From: Cladosporium sp. IMV 00045
Lineage: Eukaryota > Ascomycota > Dothideomycetes > Cladosporiales > Cladosporiaceae
Direction of reading: 5' to 3'
DNA: 64,000 nt
Assembly (NCBI GenBank): GCA_001931905.2
Contig: MSJI02000690.1
Location: forward strand, 16,787 to 80,786
The translations under genes and the position numbers were made by a program. The notes beneath the pieces are model-generated. The model ran no database searches. It worked only from the letters and a program-made list of their open reading frames with translations, and was not told where the DNA came from. This document shows, one piece after another, positions 9,345 through 20,154 of the stretch. Positions within the stretch are counted from its first letter, which is position 1. Each line of letters begins with the position of its first letter.

Positions 9345-12064
9345 ATGACTTCCGCCATACCGCGCAAGCGAGCTCTCAGTGACGATGCTGGACCATCCTC
9401 GCCTCGGAAAGCAGCTTGCACTGCGCCTGGCCTCGCCGCGCATGCTGGGCACAATGCGCCGGGGAACCGCTATCAGGACATTACGATACGCGACTACACT
9501 AGGGCACAGCTGGGTGATACATATGCCAACACTGTGAATTACAAGTATCCTTCGAGCGCCTGTGACCAACCGGAAAGCGACAAGAGGTGGAAGGAGTTCA
9601 AGAAATCTCTGAGCTTCGATCGCATGGAAGTGCGACGAAGAGCGATCGAGCCAGCTTACGGCGACACATGCCGCTGGATTCTGGACACCGACCAATACCT
9701 AAGGTGGCGCGATGAATCTCTGCAAGGCGAGCATCATGGCCTCCTTTGGATCAAAGGGAAGCCAGGCGTTGGCAAATCGACGATCATGTAATTCCTACTC
9801 GAGCATGCTCAGGCGTCTATACCAAAGTGCACGATCCTTTCGTTCTTCTTCAACGCAAGAGGAAGCTCTCTCGAGACATCTGCCCAGGGGCTCTACCGCT
9901 CCTTGCTGTTGCAGCTGCTTGGCAAGCTTCCAATGCTGCAACAAGTCTTCGAGATGCCGAACGACATTCCTGCACATGACGCTCAAGAACCGAGGTGGCA
10001 AGTGGAGGTTGTTCAAGACCTCTTCCGGGAAGCCTTGGCCCAAGCACGGCAGCAACCTGTCATCATTTTCATTGACGCGCTCGACGAAGGCAACCACGAG
10101 GAAGTGCGCAACATGGTGGGATACATTGCAAAGCTTGCATCCAATGCACGGTTTATGGATTTTCAGTTCCGTGTCTGCTTCGCAAGTCGACATTACCCGA
10201 GCATTTCCATACCGTTCTGCGAAGAGCTCATTCTCGAACGTCAGAAGCATCACAAAGAAGGCATTGAGAAATATGTTTCAGAAAACTTGGTACCTGGCCT
10301 CTCAACGAAGCCTTTCGATCTCGTGGCCGAAGTCGTCGCCAAATCACGTGAAGTCTTTCTATGGATTATTCTGGTCGTCCGAATGCTGAATGAACGATTC
10401 GATCAAGGTGCAACACTGATGCAGCTTGTGAGCTGCCTTGCCACAATACTGGGGAGACTGGAAGAGCTTTTGAAAAGCATCATTTCTCAAGGAGCTTCAG
10501 GCAAATATCTTGTACCGGGGCTTCAGTGGGTCATTGCTGGGGCGGCGCCCTTCGGATTTCTCACTATCGAAGCACTGTATTTCGGCATTCTCTTGGGGAC
10601 CCGCGAGCTAGTTAATCCTGCATGGGATTCCCGCCAAGTCGACGTAGCTGCGATGGAACGGTTCATTCTCCAGGCTACCAAAGGACTCGTCGAGTTTGTC
10701 GAGCAATCATCGTCCGTACACGATTGCACGGCGCAATTTGTACACGAGTCGGTACGACAATACATTCTTGGTGGAGGTCTGACGATACTTGATCCCCTCC
10801 TCGGGAACAACGTACAAGCGAGATGTCACGTTCATGTTGCAGAATGCTGTCAGTCTTATATCAAGTTGATCCAACCTGCCGACTATGGTGTTCATGTTGA
10901 TGCCACCATCAATTCACCGGATGCGCCTCAAGGGCCTAAGGAGGTTGCGCGACGCAAGAATTTTGTTCACATGTTTCCACTCGTCGAGTACGCCCTAACG
11001 TTCACTCATCGTCTTCTAGAGGCCGCCCATGCTGACGGCATCTACGCGGTGGAGCGGCTTTTTTCATTTCCTCTACAATCATGGATCAATGCCAGCGGTG
11101 TCGTTGATTCCACGGAGAGGCAACTGCTGCCCTCAACCAGCCTTTTGTATCTCTTGATAGAGCACGACTGTATTGGTCTAGGCCGAGAAATGCTTCAACG
11201 GTTTAAAACGCTTAAGGACTCTGCGAGCCTTGATAGCGAAAACGCACAAACAATGGGCGACAAGCGTGCCAATGCCTTGCTCGGGATCGACTTGAATTCC
11301 CCCCAAACACTCGACGGGGACACATTTCTGGCCGTTGCCGCTCGACAAAATGATCACTATCTTGTAAAATTACTTTGGAGTGTGGAGCAGACCCCAACTA
11401 CGGCACCTGCTCGACCCCATTGCTGGAAGCAGTGTGGAGTTATAATTCTGATACGGTTCGGCTTCTCTTGGAATATGGTGCGAATGCCAACGCGTCAAAC
11501 GAGGGAGGCCAAACTGCCATTGGAGAGGCGGCAAGGATGGGGCCTCGAGTCATGGTGTGCATACTGATGCAGCATGGCGCAAATGACACTGTCCTCAATG
11601 AAGATGATGGCAACATCTTGACCTCAGCGGCACGGAAAGGCGATATATCAATGGTGGATTGTCTACTGAGGCACGGGGCAAACGTCAACGTTGTAGCTGG
11701 AGTAGATGGGACTGCCCTCGCTACCGCGGCGCGCAATGGTCATTATGAAGTTGTGACACTATTACTACAACACATGGCAAACGTCAATGTTGTTGCTGGC
11801 GAGTATGGTACCCCCCTTGGCGCAGCGGTTTCCGCCATGGATTTTGAAATGGCGAACTTGCTGTTGGAACATGGAGCAGACATCAACCAATCATCGCCTG
11901 CGGGGGTCCATTTCGCTTTCGCGGCAGCTCGTTCGCGCATGCGATCTCGGGACAACACCTGGGAGCATGTGCCTCTTAGCAGCTCTCTAATGGGCAAGTT
12001 CGTTCTTCAAAACGGAGCTTCAGAATACAAGAGACCAGATTTCTTGATTGGCAAAAAATTGTGA
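9345..12064 (+). pseudogene. NACHT-ankyrin (NLR-like) gene with a nonsense codon and a frameshift
   Basis: The locus reads as one protein of about 905 residues with two breaks. A basic N-terminus leads to a NACHT-type NTPase: Walker A WIKGKPGVGKSTIM (about 134-147) and Walker B-like PVIIFIDALDE (about 236-246). A helical middle follows, then C-terminal ankyrin repeats with repeated words such as LLLEYGANANA, LLRHGANVNVV and LLEHGADIN. Break 1 is a TAA at 9789-9791, straight after Walker A. The reading frame is identical on both sides and continues FLLEHAQ. Break 2 is near 11374-11377, where the frame leaves the first ankyrin repeat at VKLLW and resumes one base off at ECGADPN, as if one T of a short T-run were lost. 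Such proteins take part in fungal non-self recognition. It could be a natural null allele or, for break 2, an assembly error. Confidence 0.85.
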
Positions 12065-12600
12065 GCTTCGAATCCAATTACAACGGTCGTCGTCATTCTT
12101 TGTAGCGCTTAATGTGTAGCGTCTCTGCGTTCGTTTGGCTTCGGTACATTTACGCCAGAACTCTCACGCATGCCTGAATCTGGACCTAATCGCTCAGCAC
12201 CGGAGCAACCACAAAATTCTTGCATTACTCAATTCGATGACATGTCTAACTTCTGGACTCCGGGTTGCCCCTGGTGGACGGACTGCTTGGATTCGAAGAG
12301 GGGTTGGTAAGTTCGCCTTTGGTCGCTTCATCTGCCGAGCGGTTTGTCGATCTGGATGCCATTCGAAAGTTGGAGGATCTCAGTTTCCTAGTCATGTGTT
12401 ACTTCCGAGAACAGCGATCACCACGGCATGATTGAGATCGTCGACACAGCATCGAAGGCTCGTGAAACAGCCATTGCTCGCATCATTTCTTAAGGAAATC
12501 TCTTTGCTGGGAGTCTCACAGGAAGACGTAGGAGTCTACATGTAGCGAAAACACGTGTAGATCATTGCTAGCTCCAAACGCTTGACATGCTTCTCAATCT
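12065..12600. other. Intergenic, possible short coding relic
   Basis: No intact gene. A short plus-strand frame around 12220-12300 reads FDDMSNFWTPGCPWWTDCLD, followed one frame away by FVDLDAIRKLEDLSF. This may be a decayed exon, but I cannot place it in a family. Confidence 0.3.
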
Positions 12601-13932
12601 TCATGGATCCCGCACCATGAGCAGCATTTGCCGTATCTCATCCCGTCCTGCAATCTCATGATCACCCAAAGTCTTTTTCTCCACTGAGTCCGTAGACTCC
12701 GTAACGATGTATGGTCGTCTCTCGTGGTATCGCATCCTCTCCCACGTCGAATTGTCGCGCAGGTGAAGATGAATCAACGCAAGTTCATCCATCAGGTATG
12801 AGGCGCAACTGTGCCACTCCATCCAGGACGATAGGTGGACGTCGAGGAGCGCGAGACGCTGCAGCGAGGCGTTATGGGATTTGAGAACATTCTCCAAGTC
12901 GTCCCAGTAGAAAGCGCCGGTGATGAGTTCCAGAGTTTCCAATCTGCAATTTGCGAGCCAGTCGAGGAGAAAACGCCCGTAATGCTCACCGAAATCGCGC
13001 ACACTGTAATACGGTCCATGGAGCATTGGACAGAGACCCAATCTCAACTTTTTGAGGTTCGGGCAGCTGAGAATGATCTGTCCGATGGAATGATGTTCGC
13101 CAGCGATGCGCTGGGGTTTCTTGATCGAGATCTTCACCAAGTCTTCTGATTTTATCGTGGTCGAGAAGCTTCTCAGGTTGGAACCCAATGCCAATATCAA
13201 AGCTTTGTGGGTCGGGCCTTCGAACGACCAGGCAGACGAGCGAATAGCTTCTTGTGTGAGGAAACCACATTTCTCCAAGGGCCAGCCGCACAAATCCAAT
13301 GATTGTGCTGGAAACGAAGCTCGTGCGATCGCTTCAAGGGCAATGCGAGCTGCCACGTCGACTTGGACTTCTGATCGATACGCTGACGGACGATCGGGCG
13401 GCAGCCAATGCAGCCGACTCAGTGCTTTGGTGCCGTAAGCAGGTCTTTCCCGTTCTTGAAATCTCATAACGTCGTATCGATGGAATGTTAAATTTGGAAT
13501 GATACCAGCGCAAGCCAAGTTGTGCAATGAAGATTCCAAGAGTCTGAAGACGTTCAGTCGTATGTCTTCTTTGATGTGGCTCTGATTATCCTCAAGAATG
13601 ACTAACTGCTGATCGGGGAAAAGAGTTTCCACACACGCATGTTGCTTCTGCAACGCATTCGCCGTGGGAAGATCATAAAGGTCCTCACAAGGGAAATGGA
13701 TCTCGACGCATTCCAGTTTCTTCCTCAGGTATTTACGGTTCGATATTTCGTGCAGCACTTCCATACTATGTCGCGTGTACAAGTGCGAACGATGACGAAA
13801 GAAGTAGTAAGCGAAAGCATCGTCAAGACTGGTCAAGATGTGGCGGGAGGTTTGGCGGAGGTTGATGATGTCTGCAGGGGTTACGAGAAATCCCATCAAG
13901 CTGAGCAGCTCGGCTGGTAGGTCTGTGATTCC
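12601..13932 (-). CDS. F-box-like protein, N-terminus unresolved
   Basis: A frame of about 440 codons begins with an F-box-like segment, LPAELLSLMGFLVTPADI followed by NLRQTSR, at 13920-13850. The remainder resembles the leucine-containing fungal F-box bodies, with SCPNLKKLRLGLCP, CRLETLELITG and LQRLALLDVHLSS. F-box proteins recruit substrates to SCF ubiquitin ligases via Skp1. The frame has no ATG before the F-box and meets a TGA at about 13948, so the true start must lie in an upstream exon I could not define. An ATG at 13896 would remove half of the F-box. The gene may therefore be misread or damaged at its 5' end. Confidence 0.6.
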   Translation of the reverse strand, partial: GITDLPAELLSLMGFLVTPADIINLRQTSRHILTSLDDAFAYYFFRHRSHLYTRHSMEVLHEISNRKYLRKKLECVEIHFPCEDLYDLPTANALQKQHACVETLFPDQQLVILEDNQSHIKEDIRLNVFRLLESSLHNLACAGIIPNLTFHRYDVMRFQERERPAYGTKALSRLHWLPPDRPSAYRSEVQVDVAARIALEAIARASFPAQSLDLCGWPLEKCGFLTQEAIRSSAWSFEGPTHKALILALGSNLRSFSTTIKSEDLVKISIKKPQRIAGEHHSIGQIILSCPNLKKLRLGLCPMLHGPYYSVRDFGEHYGRFLLDWLANCRLETLELITGAFYWDDLENVLKSHNASLQRLALLDVHLSSWMEWHSCASYLMDELALIHLHLRDNSTWERMRYHERRPYIVTESTDSVEKKTLGDHEIAGRDEIRQMLLMVRDP

Positions 13933-14370
13933 CCGTCATGGCATCCTGTGGTCTTTCGTGACGTTGGAACGCTGTCAGAGGAGTAGACGAAGAGATAGAC
14001 AAAGGGGTTCGCGAGAGGGGAGGCGGCGCTTTTGGACCATTCCATCTGCCAAGTGAGTGGCGCCTGCAGTGTAACAGGCTGGAGGGTGGAATGACCTATC
14101 CCTTGGTGGTGGAAATCTGTTCAATTTGTAGGAACATCGTCAAAGTGAAGCAACGAGCTCCATCCAAGCGATCTGCGAGCTCAACTCGATTCGAGGATAT
14201 TAACGCACAGGACCGTTACGTGGGGTGACAAGACCATGGGTGTGGCTGTTGGAATGTTGTCAGTCTTCGAGCTTCAGCTGCAGCCCCGCGGGATCATCAT
14301 CACTGCATGCCGCACGCCACAAACCACCTTGCTTGTCCACTACCAAAGTGGCAATTTCTCACAAACAGAC
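13933..14370. other. Intergenic between divergent genes
   Basis: It contains the unresolved 5' end of the F-box gene and the upstream region of the dioxygenase relic. The dioxygenase frame stays open upstream to 14236, but the family homology starts at 14371. No other feature is visible. Confidence 0.4.
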
Positions 14371-15492
14371 ATGGATACGACTCTTCCCGAGAAATCAGAA
14401 ATCCCAGTAATTGATTTCTCCCCCTGGCTCAACAGCAAATCCAAAGCCTCCCAACTATCAGTGGCCAAAGACCTGATCAGTGCCTTCCAAACCGTCGGCT
14501 TCGCCTACATAATCAAGCACAATCTTCCACCAAATCTCATCAACGACGCTTTTCACGCGTCAAAACGACTCTTCTCCCTCGACCATGAGACGAAAATGCT
14601 TGCACCCCACCCTGACGGACCGCAAGTCCATCGCGGCTACTCGCACCCGGGACTGGAGAAAGTCAGCCAGTATGCTGGCGGCGAGGAGGAAGTCGGTGAG
14701 AAATTGAGGGAGACGACGGATTGTAAGGAGAGCTACGAAATCGGCAGTGAGGAGAACGGCGAGCAGCCGAATGTTTGGCTCCAGGAGGAGAGCTCCAGGA
14801 GGAGAGTTTACCTGGTTTTAGGAATTTCACGACGCGGTTTTATGGGGAGTGTGAGAAGCTGGCGCGAGCAATTCTTGAAGCTGTCGCAATGGGGATTGGA
14901 CTTGAGGATGCGGGTGTGCTGACGATGTGCCATTCGGGGCACAATAACCAGCTCTGGCTATTGCATTACCCGCAGGTTGCTGCTGGGGAGGTGGAGAGTG
15001 GCAGGGTGGCGAGGATGCCGGCGCATAGCGATTGGAGCTCGATCACGTTGCTGTTTCAAGATGACTGTGGTGGACTGGAAGTAGAAGATCCGCATGCGCC
15101 TGGCACTTTCATACCGGTGACGCCTGTGAAGAATGCTTGCGTAGTCAACGTGGGCGATCTGCTGATGCGCTGGAGCAACGGTAATCGTATCGGGCTGTCC
15201 GCGCTCGAGCAAGACTGCTAATGACCTGCCAGATACTCTGAAGTCAACACTTCACCGCGTGACGCTGCCTCCGCTCGCGGATCGACTTGAAGGCGAAGAG
15301 CGGATGACGAAAGAGCGCTACTCTGTCGTGTACTTTGTTGGTGCAGATCCGGACGCCATCGTTGAGTGCTTGCCGACCTGCATTGACGTACAGAATCCGC
15401 CAAAGTATGGGCCGATCACCCAGAGGGAGTACTGCGAGATGAGGTCAAAAGTGCAGTATCGTACCGCAAAGCCTCCTGAGGAAAGCCGCTAG
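14371..15492 (+). pseudogene. 2-oxoglutarate/Fe(II) dioxygenase gene disrupted by a 14-bp tandem duplication
   Basis: The product belongs to the isopenicillin-N-synthase-like dioxygenases. The N-terminus has EIPVIDFSPWL and GFAYIIKHNLP. The C-terminal jelly roll keeps every expected ligand: HSD in MPAHSDWSSITLLFQD, the distal His in LKSTLHRVTLPPL, and the 2-oxoglutarate-binding RYS in ERYSVVYFVG. The frame is lost at 14779-14806, where a 14-bp unit is present twice. With a single copy, NVWLQEES would continue in frame into LPGFRNFTTRFYGE. A normal 52-bp intron lies at 15181-15232 with a TGCTAATGAC branch site. No intron can plausibly remove just 14 bases. The substrate cannot be inferred. Confidence 0.85.
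14779..14806. repeat. Perfect 2 x 14 bp tandem duplication in coding sequence
   Basis: CTCCAGGAGGAGAG is repeated head to tail at 14779-14792 and 14793-14806. It shifts the dioxygenase frame. The unit is short and purine-rich, consistent with replication slippage. Confidence 0.95.
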
Positions 15493-15706
15493 AAAACTCT
15501 TGGGCATCCTGTAGTTAGTTCGTGAGAGAGCGCGGGAAAAGGGGGAATGGCAGAATGGGTTGAGAGGAGACATGTTGTCTACCTTGAAGGATTGCAAAGG
15601 GTATCTCAAGACAAGGTACGGTACTAGGTCAGTTCACATCGCTCCTTTTTGGGCATTTCGGCACTCCTACACCGACTCTTACGCTACTTCGCCGATAATA
15701 AACACT

Positions 15707-16650
15707 TCAGTTCCGAGGCTTCTTCGACCTCTTCGCCGCCTGTGGGCACTGTGCCTTCATATGGCCTTTCTTGCCGCAGTTGTGGCATGCCATGGACTCC
15801 ATCGAAGACGAAGGTTTGCCCCCGGAGCCAGATATGCTGGTGACCTTGTTAAGATTCACTTCTTTCTTCCTCCGTGCCTCCGCTAACCGCCCGGCTTCCT
15901 TGGACTCTGCTTTTCTCTGAGCCTTGCGCTCTGCACGCGCTCTGTCGCCTGCCTCTTTTTGTGACTGCTTGAGGAGGGCCTTTGTGCCTGTGGGGTCGTC
16001 TTCTTCGTCTTCATCGCTTTCTGACTCTGATTCTGATGAGCTCTCTCCTGAGGATCCCGAGTCTTGCTTTTTCTGTAATTCATTGTAAGCTCAAAATCCA
16101 GTAGGTGCTTTATTAGACAAAACTCACTGGTTGCTTCTTGCCGAAATTTCCAAAATTCATTCTCCCAGGCGCGCTCGCTGCTCCAGTATTTTCCTCCTCG
16201 GAATCGTCCTCGTCTCCTGCTCTTCCTGAATCCAAGTCACCGTAGCCAGCCGAGATAATGCGCAAAGGTGTTTGCTCCGTCGGCTTGGGCGCATTCTGAA
16301 CGCTGAGGTACCACTTCGTCTCTCCCTTCGCAGCAGCCTCGCACTCTGAAGCTTCCATGCGCTTCTTCTCTTCCGGGGTGTGGATCACCGGCGTGGAAGA
16401 TCCTGGTGTGGAGCCCGGGCTTGCGTTGTAGGTTCCATTCGACATTCGTTGCCTCTTTGCGGAGGGCTGGTCGGGTGTTGCTGGTTGCGGCGACTCTGCT
16501 GCGCCGGAGCGCTGCATGAACTACACATGGATCATGTCAATACTGCATTTGCGATCTTCAAGGATTGGTAAGTGAATTATGAGGACAAACCTTCATATTC
16601 GCAAGACGCGAAGACATGGTCTTCGCGCCTCCTTTGTTTGGTGTAGACAT
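15707..16650 (-). CDS. CCHC zinc-knuckle protein
   Basis: Three exons (16591-16650, 16128-16520, 15707-16072), with introns of 70 and 55 bp, give 272 aa. The N-terminus (MSTPNKGGAKTMSSRLANMK) leads into a Pro/Ser-rich region with a basic patch KRQR, then an acidic Asp/Glu/Ser cluster and a Lys/Arg/Glu-rich helix likely to form a coiled coil. The C-terminus has one CCHC zinc knuckle, CHNCGKKGHMKAQC, and a basic tail. This architecture suggests RNA binding in the nucleus or nucleolus. The exact role is unknown. Both splice junctions preserve frame and use consensus sites. Confidence 0.8.
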
Positions 16651-17301
16651 GGTGCCTGTGCGACGTTATTGTCGGTGTCGCAAATGAATTGGCTGAAGAG
16701 GTTGGCTTGTTCGTTATAGCTGGATGTTTTCGCGTTTATTTCTAGAGAAATTGAGAGCTGACATCAGAGCTGTGGCCAGGCGCGCCTTCCTTCAGAGACG
16801 CGGGAGCTGCCCGCTCGTTAGCGCGCCCCACATCAATTGCGTCCACAGGCTGACTTCCATTTCTTCCACTCTCTTTCCGTCTTTTGTATTGCCGTTGCAA
16901 GTGCTTTCAAGAATCTCTATTACTCCGAGAGCGTGCAAGTGGTCACCCCATCGGGGCCATACTGCCGCATTTGGCCGTATGTCTATCAACCATTTGATCA
17001 GCATCGTTCAAACAAGATGCTAGGAGGTAGGAGCGTTAAACAGTACTCTCGATCGCGACCAACATAGTAGCAACATGACGTGCAATGCCAAGAATTCGAC
17101 AAGAAATGCGAACGGATGAATGCGAAATGCACCTAAATCAATGTCTTTGACAAGTTTAGACCAGTAGGAACCAATTTCAAGTCTCCAGGGTAATTGTAAA
17201 TTTGTTATGCATTATGAACCCATTCGCCAACCGCGAATATAAGATATGCAGAAACGAGTCGCGCCACCCGACGAAATAACATTACAGTTCCTCACTGAAA
17301 A

Positions 17302-17556
17302 TCATATTCTCCAGGGACCGTTTGCCGGAAGACAGCCGCACAGTAACTGCAGAGATCCTTTATCCCCGCCAGGCCTGAGTAAGGCTACCAACGCACGATC
17401 AGCAAGACTGCTTCGCATGCATCCCAGGCAGTCTTCGTGTAGCAAGCTGGCCAGGGCGAAACTTGGAAATACAGGGTTGACATGATTGATCAAGATCAGC
17501 AGAGCGACGCACAATTTGAGGGCAATGCTATCGTTGAGATTGGTTCTACTACTCAT
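17302..17556 (-). CDS. Doubtful small hydrophobic, cysteine-containing protein
   Basis: An ATG-initiated frame of 84 aa has a hydrophobic segment LCVALLILINHVNPVFPSFA near residues 15-34, which could act as a signal peptide or membrane anchor, and later cysteines in CLGC and CGC. No introns or family resemblance support it. It may be a chance frame in an otherwise empty stretch. Confidence 0.15.
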   Translation of the reverse strand: MSSRTNLNDSIALKLCVALLILINHVNPVFPSFALASLLHEDCLGCMRSSLADRALVALLRPGGDKGSLQLLCGCLPANGPWRI

Positions 17557-18484
17557 AGCATCGGTTGAAACCCGGATTTGATAGTGGCTGGAAAATCTGT
17601 GGCTGTATTGGCGCAGTACAGGTTGCAGACGTGCAGGCTATCTTGTTGAGCTTCATTTCGGTCCGTGTATTTGGTCGTTGGAAGAGCACTCTTAGAAGAT
17701 GTGTCTCGCTGAGCGAGGTTGATGGGAATGCATTTTTTGTTGTATCTTGACATATCTAGATAGAGTCATAAGCTGGCAAACGGCTTGTTGTCTGCTTGAC
17801 AAGCTGAATGACTGGAACTATCTCTCGTCACTCCGATCCAGGAATCCCGGCATTGAGGCTTCTGGTACCGGAGTTGCACCAGGTATAGGAGACGGCGTGC
17901 TATTGTGCCCAAGCACTGGAAAGAGGTATCGCACGTATGGACAGCCACGTGGTAGTGTAACGACATGAACAAGGATGTCGATGACTCGCATGAGCCTAGC
18001 AACCTACTGCAAAGGGCAAATGGTTTCTGGCGTGGGAATTGTGGAGATTTGATCGCGTTGATGTCGATATACCGATGATGAAGTCACATTTCAGATGTGT
18101 CTTCATATCATCTACGTGTATTTTTCGGATGTCTCCATCGACTTCCTCATCAGCCGACGAGCTGTCAGGTCAATTGACTTTGTAGTCGGCTGATCGGCAG
18201 TTTTCGGAGTTGAGTCCAGCAAGCAGACGACATCATTTTGGCTGCAGACGCATGGGCCAGGTGGGAGGAAGCTGGGGATGGTGATGAAGATCAAGGTGCA
18301 GCTTCGAATCGCGGCGTGGCGTCAGGCTTTGGTGTGTCTTGCATCACCACTCACTACCCACTCACTCACTCATCACTCACACACTCTTGGTGGGCGGAGG
18401 AAAAACCCTGCACTCCTGAGAATCATCACCACTTCCAGCCTTTCTCTGCAGATAGCACGTGGGTAGCTCGACGAGCGTAGCGTA

Positions 18485-18605
18485 CAGCATAACACATACT
18501 ACCTACCTTGCATATACAATCAGCCCATTGGTATCTACCGACAGTGCAGCATAACACATACTACCTACGTACAAGCAAGCCATTCGTATCCATCGACCAT
18601 ACGGC
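18485..18605. repeat. Imperfect tandem repeat, about 62 bp x 2
   Basis: CAGCATAACACATACTACCT occurs at 18485 and again at 18547. The following about 40 bp are also similar (CAATCAGCCCATTGGTATC against CAAGCAAGCCATTCGTATC). It lies 330-450 bp before the SDR start codon. Confidence 0.8.
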
Positions 18606-18939
18606 AACAGCAGCAGCACTACCCACTTGGCAGGCACTCGCTTAAACGCTTATCGACTCTCTCACTACCGACCCAGCCTCGCCAGCCTCTCACCATCATT
18701 CGCCGGCCGTCTTCAACGTGCTAGCGAGTACTGTATCATCCCCAGCTGCAGATCGTCCGAAGCCTCTCCACGCCCGGCGTCATCTCCAGATCCTTCCATC
18801 AACTTCGCCGCGCCCATTGCGGCGTCCTCGCTTCTCTCCTACTTCTAACCCTACCTGACTCGGCGCCGGACTGCGTCGCATAGTCAGTCCGACCGTCGAT
18901 GCAGTGACTTCACTGTTCTTCAACAACGAGCCGTTGCAG

Positions 18940-20154
18940 ATGGTCTCGAGCGAATCCATCCGCGCTAGCAATGCGCAAGGCGACCGCATCAAGGACTTCG
19001 TCGCCGTCTTCGTCGGTGGCACCGGTGGTATTGGCGAGTCTACCGCGAAAGAAGTCTTCAAGCGCACCGTGAGACCTCGAATCTACATCCTTGGACGGTA
19101 AGTCTTTCGTCGTAGATACCAATTCCAAGTCACATCCATCTTGCCAGGTGAGTGGCAACAGGCGCGTTCAATACACTGACGACACTTCCACAGACGAGAA
19201 CATGAAGCCAATCGCATCATCGGGGAATTGAAAAGAATCAATCCGGACGGCAAAGCCACTTTCATCCAGAAAGACATCTCTCTCATCCGCAATGTCGACC
19301 AAGTCTGCGCCGACCTGCGCATCAGAGAGCCGCTGATCAACGCTCTCTTCCTCACCGCTGGCTACATGACATTACGAGGCCGAACGGAAACCGACGAAGG
19401 TCTCGACAAGAAAATGGCCGTAAACTATTACGCTCGCATGCGCTTCGTCGTCCAGCTCATGCCCAATCTCACCGCCGCTTCCGACGCAGGTCAGCTCAGC
19501 CGAGTCAACAGCGTCCTCGCCGCCGGCTCTGAAGGCGAAGTTCGCGTCGACGACCTCGATCTCCGCCACAACTTCACACTCCACGCCGCTCTCGCCCACT
19601 GCACCGTCATGACCGACTTCATGATGGAAGAATTCTCCAAACGCTACCACGGCACCAGCTTCATGCACTCCTACCCCGGCACCGTCAAGACCGGCATCGC
19701 AAACCAACTCAACGGTCCCATCCGCCTCGCCGTCAAAGTCATGTACGCCGTGATGACACCCTGGATCCTGAACGTGCAAGACAGCGGCGAACGCCACTTC
19801 TTCCAACTCACCAGCATGTGTTACCCTTCCAGACGCTGGCAAGGCACGTCCTGCAGAGGCGAGAGCGACATGCCCGGTATCCCCGTGGAAGCCCGCCTGG
19901 ACGTCATGGAAGGAAGCGACAACGTCAAGGGCTCAGGCGCTTACTTGCTCGACTGGGATTCGAAGCCTGCGGGCGACGAGCGGGTGCTTGGACAGTACAG
20001 GGAGATCGATCTAGGGCCGAAGATCTGGGAGCACACGATGCGCATGTTTGCGCAGGCCGAGGAGAAGGGGCAGGCGATGGGATCCAAGCGCGCGGCATTG
20101 GAGGACGCCGAGGGCTCAAATCGACCTAATCCTGTCGGGTGGCGACCTGGATGA
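18940..20154 (+). CDS. SDR-fold protein lacking the YxxxK catalytic motif
   Basis: Two exons (18940-19097 and 19194-20154) give 372 aa. The Rossmann nucleotide-binding turn GGTGGIGEST is near residues 26-35, and LTAGYM takes the place of the usual NNAG. The Ser-containing strand (RVNSVLAAG) is present. Where classical short-chain dehydrogenases have YxxxK, this protein reads HCTVMTDF, so the catalytic Tyr and Lys are absent. A C-terminal extension of about 100 residues follows the fold. Atypical SDRs of this sort occur widely in filamentous fungi, some next to biosynthetic genes, but no core synthase lies nearby. The first in-frame ATG free of an early stop is at 18940. The reaction, if any, is unknown. 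Confidence 0.8.

Larger units (their letters stand above)
16651..18939. other. 2.3 kb gene-poor stretch
   Basis: I see no well-supported gene. It holds the upstream region of the zinc-knuckle gene, a weak candidate small protein at 17302-17556 (-), a CT/CA-rich low-complexity patch near 18340-18400 and an imperfect tandem repeat at 18485-18605 in front of the SDR gene. Confidence 0.5.

Noticed and set aside
9787..9826. Possible intron hiding the TAA in the NACHT gene (GTAATT at 9787)
   Set aside because: The only nearby acceptors give introns of under 30 bp or about 40 bp that shift into a frame without homology and would remove sequence that continues the NACHT fold.
14236..14370. N-terminal extension of the dioxygenase from an upstream ATG
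   Set aside because: The extra residues do not resemble the family. The ATG at 14371 directly precedes the conserved EIPVIDFSPWL.
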